Assembly (NCBI GenBank): GCA_034096865.1
Contig: JAWQFJ010014188.1
Coordinates: 10,001 to 32,500 of the forward strand
Reading direction: 5' to 3'
From: Theodoxus fluviatilis
Lineage: Eukaryota; Mollusca; Gastropoda; Cycloneritida; Neritidae
DNA: 22,500 nucleotides
The stretch's first letter is position 1; each line of letters opens with the position of its first letter. The translations under genes and the position numbers were made by a program. Of this stretch, positions 20,118 to 22,500 are shown piece after piece. The notes beneath the pieces were generated by a model. It was not told the origin of the DNA, ran no database searches, and saw only the letters and a list, made by a program, of their open reading frames with translations.

Positions 20118-20123
20118 AATAAA
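20118..20123 (+). terminator. Polyadenylation signal AATAAA, hydrolase gene
   Basis: The hexamer lies 107 bp after the stop codon. A strongly GT-rich downstream element (TGTGTGGTGGTTGATGG and on) starts at about 20144. This gives a short 3' UTR of about 130 nt. Confidence 0.8.
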
Positions 20124-20208
20124 TTATTTCCACTTTAAAGGAAATGTGTGGTGGTTGATGGTTTGTGTGGAATCTTGGCCATTCAACATGGCGCTCCCTC
20201 TAGGGCGA

Positions 20209-20391
20209 TGGATGGATGGAGTTTTACGGCCTATCAGCCTTTGTATGCTATGTAAGGCCAGTAAGCACGAAAATCACTAGAGCAGTTTAGAGTAAACGCA
20301 AATCAAGTCACGGTGTCCCTAGTTATTCGTCTCTTACGAATAGCGTAGGGAGACGCGGTGGGTCAATTCTTACCCCGAACCCACAGGGGGA
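20209..20391 (-). mobile_element. CCAT-tailed short retroposon, copy 3, with target-site duplication
   Basis: On the minus strand it reads CCCCCTGTGGGTTCGGGG, TAAGAATTGACCCACCGCG, then TAGGGACACCGTGACTTG, TAGTGATTTTCGTGCTTA and GGCTGATAGGCCGTAAAAC, with a CCATCCATCCATC tail. CCCTCTAGGGCGA flanks it exactly on both sides (20196-20208 and 20392-20404), a 13-bp duplication typical of target-primed reverse transcription. At 183 bp it is the best-defined copy. It sits just past the hydrolase poly(A) site. Confidence 0.9.
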
Positions 20392-20523
20392 CCCTCTAGG
20401 GCGACGGGGTGTGCAGGCTTTCAGTTTATCTGTTCGTGTCTATGGAATCTGTAGAATGATACTGGTCCCCAGTAACATTCAGAATCACAACACTTCGAGA
20501 CGCTGGCGCACAATGCATGCATG

Positions 20524-20572
20524 AGAAAGAAAGAAAGAAAGAAAGAAAGGAAGAAAGAAAGGAAGAAAGAAA

Positions 20573-20615
<43 letters not shown>

Positions 20616-20659
20616 GAAAAAAATGAATGAAAAAAGAAAGAAAAAAGGACGAAAGAAAA
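20524..20659. repeat. GAAA microsatellite
   Basis: About 135 bp of GAAA units with some GGAA and AAAAA variants; an all-purine strand. It follows copy 3 of the retroposon by about 130 bp. Confidence 0.95.
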
Positions 20660-20909
20660 ACAACAAGAAGAATGTTTTCCAATGAAAAAATAGTTTAGTT
20701 CTATTACACAGAAAGGAACGATTTGCCGTATCTGACCAGTTATAATGCCTTTGTCGTATGTCCTATGGACGTGATACTATGCCCATCTCCAAGTTTTGGT
20801 TGGCTTGAGCTGGTCAAACGAAATGCATCTTTCAATGATGTAGGAAAATTACCCAAGCGGCTACAAAACGGCAACGTGGGGCAAGGGAGGCAACTCAAGA
20901 GTGATCAGT

Positions 20910-21013
20910 CTAATTGGTCCTGAGGCAGGACCCGTCACTCTGCAAGGAGTAGGTCGCCTTGCATACGTCACACTGACCCCGTGTCTTGCAGCTGTCACAG
21001 CCCTCCTCACACC
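20910..21013 (-). CDS. Exon of a cysteine-rich (furin/EGF-like) protein, probable terminal exon
   Basis: On the minus strand an acceptor (GTGTTACTGTTGCAG) leads at 21013 into 104 nt, phase 2, reading CEEGCDSCKTRGQCDVCK, then ATYSLQSDGSCLRTN and TAG. Six Cys have the spacing C-x3-C-x2-C-x5-C-x2-C-x10-C, as in furin-like and growth-factor-receptor Cys-rich repeats of extracellular proteins. Only this exon is seen; the rest would lie at higher coordinates, but no second exon was found in the window. No AATAAA was found on the minus strand between 20400 and 20910, so the last exon of a live gene, an orphan duplicated exon and a pseudogene all remain possible. Confidence 0.55.
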
Positions 21014-21203
21014 CTGCAACAGTAACACATCTCTCTGAGGCAGGATCCTCGGAGGCAATCCCAGCGCATCACACGTGATCCTCTCACGGGAACTGAGGCG
21101 TATTTCATTTTCGAACGATATTTTTCAATGTTCAGAGATGAGCGCTCGCAGCATGAGCACTCACTGCTAAACCCAAAGATTTTCTCCTTATCGAACTTGG
21201 GGC

Positions 21204-21414
21204 GCGTTGCCTACGCTAGATGTTTACTCGATGGCAAGCTGCGGGCTAGGTATGCATCGAAAGACGTCTAAGGGTGCATTTGTTAGGCAAATGGCTCACC
21301 TCGATGGCTAGTCGAGGGCGAGCGAGACGCACCTACGGCTAATGAGCGAGAAGCGTAGGCAACGCCTAGCCCTCGAGATTCTCTCGAGATTCTACACTTT
21401 AACAAATGCGCCCT
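21204..21414. repeat. Cluster of interleaved inverted repeats
   Basis: GCGTTGCCTACGCT (21204-21217) pairs exactly with 21352-21365. AGGGTGCATTTGTT (21271-21284) pairs with AACAAATGCGCCCT (21401-21414) with one mismatch. The pairs interleave instead of nesting. A local CCTCGA/TCGAGG hairpin lies at 21302-21317. This could be a small inverted-repeat transposon (the AGGG...CCCT pair) over older repeats. No target duplication was seen. Confidence 0.6.
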
Positions 21415-21755
21415 ACGAAACAGCCAACCATCAATTGGCAAGGCGGAAGTCTGAGAGAACATGGCTGCTCCTGGCGCGAGAGTCGGTGAAGAAGTTGTCG
21501 ATAGCCGAAATAACTGACGATGCAGACATCACAACAGTTTTTCACTTGATAGAACATACCATGGTGACATCTCAAATGGCAAGGGAACTTTTTGAAAGAA
21601 AAGAAGGCAACCCGGGTTCAACTGTAGACAGTTTTGTTGAAACTCTTGTGTTTCGATACATTCCGGATCAATTAAAGGAACATAATTCAGAGAGTGGATT
21701 TACAGTCTTTCATGCATGCAGCGATAAAAAGGGTTTTGACAGTGTCCAGAAATGA
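21342..21755 (+). CDS. Orphan ORF, 137 codons, unknown
   Basis: A single open frame from ATG to TGA with mixed, protein-like composition (for example ITDDADITTVFHLIEHTM and TVDSFVETLVFRYIPDQLKE). I do not recognise the family. It starts inside the inverted-repeat cluster, so a start further in, or an origin in a transposon, is possible. No promoter or poly(A) signal supports it. A chance ORF of this length is plausible in 22 kb searched in six frames. Confidence 0.25.
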   Translation: MSEKRRQRLALEILSRFYTLTNAPYETANHQLARRKSERTWLLLARESVKKLSIAEITDDADITTVFHLIEHTMVTSQMARELFERKEGNPGSTVDSFVETLVFRYIPDQLKEHNSESGFTVFHACSDKKGFDSVQK

Positions 21756-22216
21756 CCTATAGAACTACACATACTCCTCAAAATATACAAATGAACGCTC
21801 GAACAGCAAATACTTCCGTGTACGTATACTTTTCCATTCTCGGACACTGAGAAAAATTTTACAGGCACTGCCGTCTATCAGCGGCAACCCAATTGGCACG
21901 GTCTGCGCCATTTTGGTTCATCCCGGCCACTGTAGCTCGACGCGGCGAGGTACCTCCGGAGCTACCTCGGCCACACTCCTTCGCAGCGAGTGCCTCCTTG
22001 TGAACGAGACGCTGTTGGCAACGCCCTCGCCTCGCGTTTCCTCCGAGATTCTTGCAGGATACTTGACTCGGCAACGTGCCCCACTCCACGCATGCGCTCG
22101 CCATGAGCGCTTACGTCTGAACATTTTAGAAATACCTTCCGAGAGAAAACGCGCCTCCAGTTCCGCGAAAGGATCGCATGCGCTGCGAAAGGACTGCTTC
22201 TGTGAAACCCGCCTCG
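21756..22216. other. Region before the terminal minisatellite
   Basis: GC-richer DNA from about 21880. A 22-bp palindrome (GAGGTA-C-CTCCGGAG-C-TACCTC, one mismatched C/C pair) lies at 21947-21968. ORFs on both strands have no recognisable product. Confidence 0.5.
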
Positions 22217-22220
22217 GGTC

Positions 22221-22500
22221 TGTCAGCCTGTGTGCAGTCAGCCTGTGTGCAGTCAGTCTCTGTGCAGTCAGCCTGTGTGCAGTCAGCCTGTGTGCAGTCA
22301 GTCTCTGTGCAGTCAGTCTGTGCAGTCAGTCTCTGTGCAGTCAGTCTCTGTGCAGTCAGTCTGTGCAGTCAGTCTCTGTGCAGTCAGTCTCTGTGCAGTC
22401 AGTCTCTGTGTAGTCTATCTCTGTGCAGTCAGCCTCTGTGCAGTCTGTCTCTGTGCAGTCAGTCTCTGTGCAGTCAGTCTCTGTGCAGTCAGTCTCTGTG
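22221..22500. repeat. 15-bp minisatellite running off the right end
   Basis: About 19 copies of GTGCAGTCAGTCTCT and close variants (AGCCTGT; some 13-bp units). Lengths vary, so no frame persists across the whole array. It continues past 22500. Confidence 0.95.

Noticed and set aside
21913..22413. A 166-codon ORF with repeated VSLCA units
   Set aside because: Its repeated part is the 15-bp minisatellite, and 13-bp units break the frame; the first part has no recognisable product.

Overview
The window is eukaryotic, intron-rich and crowded with microsatellites and transposon debris. Exons carry ordinary GT-AG introns. Two plus-strand genes can be read exon by exon. The first is a clear CCDC25 orthologue. 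The second is a chlorophyllase-like alpha/beta hydrolase of a type I associate with molluscs and other invertebrates. Long CT, GT and CATC arrays, RTE-like and Ty3/gypsy fragments and small inverted-repeat elements all suggest a marine mollusc, most likely a gastropod. That placement is inference; no marker gene fixes the species.

Layout. 1-7056 holds the last seven coding exons of CCDC25 (the first roughly 25 codons lie upstream of the window). A probable 3' UTR of about 2.4 kb follows, ending near an AATAAA at 9401. Its introns contain a 34-bp minisatellite, a 5'-truncated non-LTR retrotransposon, two inverted-repeat elements (one with near-perfect MITE structure) and an 18-bp minisatellite that could be an in-frame cassette exon. 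9430-10864 is mostly unassigned intergenic DNA. 10865-20011 is a complete eight-exon gene for a predicted secreted 317-residue chlorophyllase-like hydrolase, with a polyadenylation signal at 20118. Its introns hold two copies of a short CCAT-tailed retroposon, a triplet array of about 1.4 kb, a Z-DNA-type GT/GC tract next to a GA tract, a dead Ty3/gypsy reverse transcriptase fragment on the minus strand and a small possible MITE.

A third copy of the CCAT-tailed retroposon lies just beyond the hydrolase gene, inverted and bounded by a perfect 13-bp target-site duplication. Beyond it is one short minus-strand exon of a cysteine-rich (furin/EGF-like) protein, a compact cluster of inverted repeats, an orphan 137-codon ORF and a 15-bp minisatellite running off the right end.

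A recurring theme is repeats at or just downstream of 5' splice sites: a retroposon at hydrolase exon 1, a five-fold duplicated splice donor at exon 3, CT arrays a few bases after hydrolase exon 5 and CCDC25 exon 4268-4371, and the 18-bp minisatellite 74 bp after a CCDC25 donor. The two genes share a strand but show no sign of joint function.
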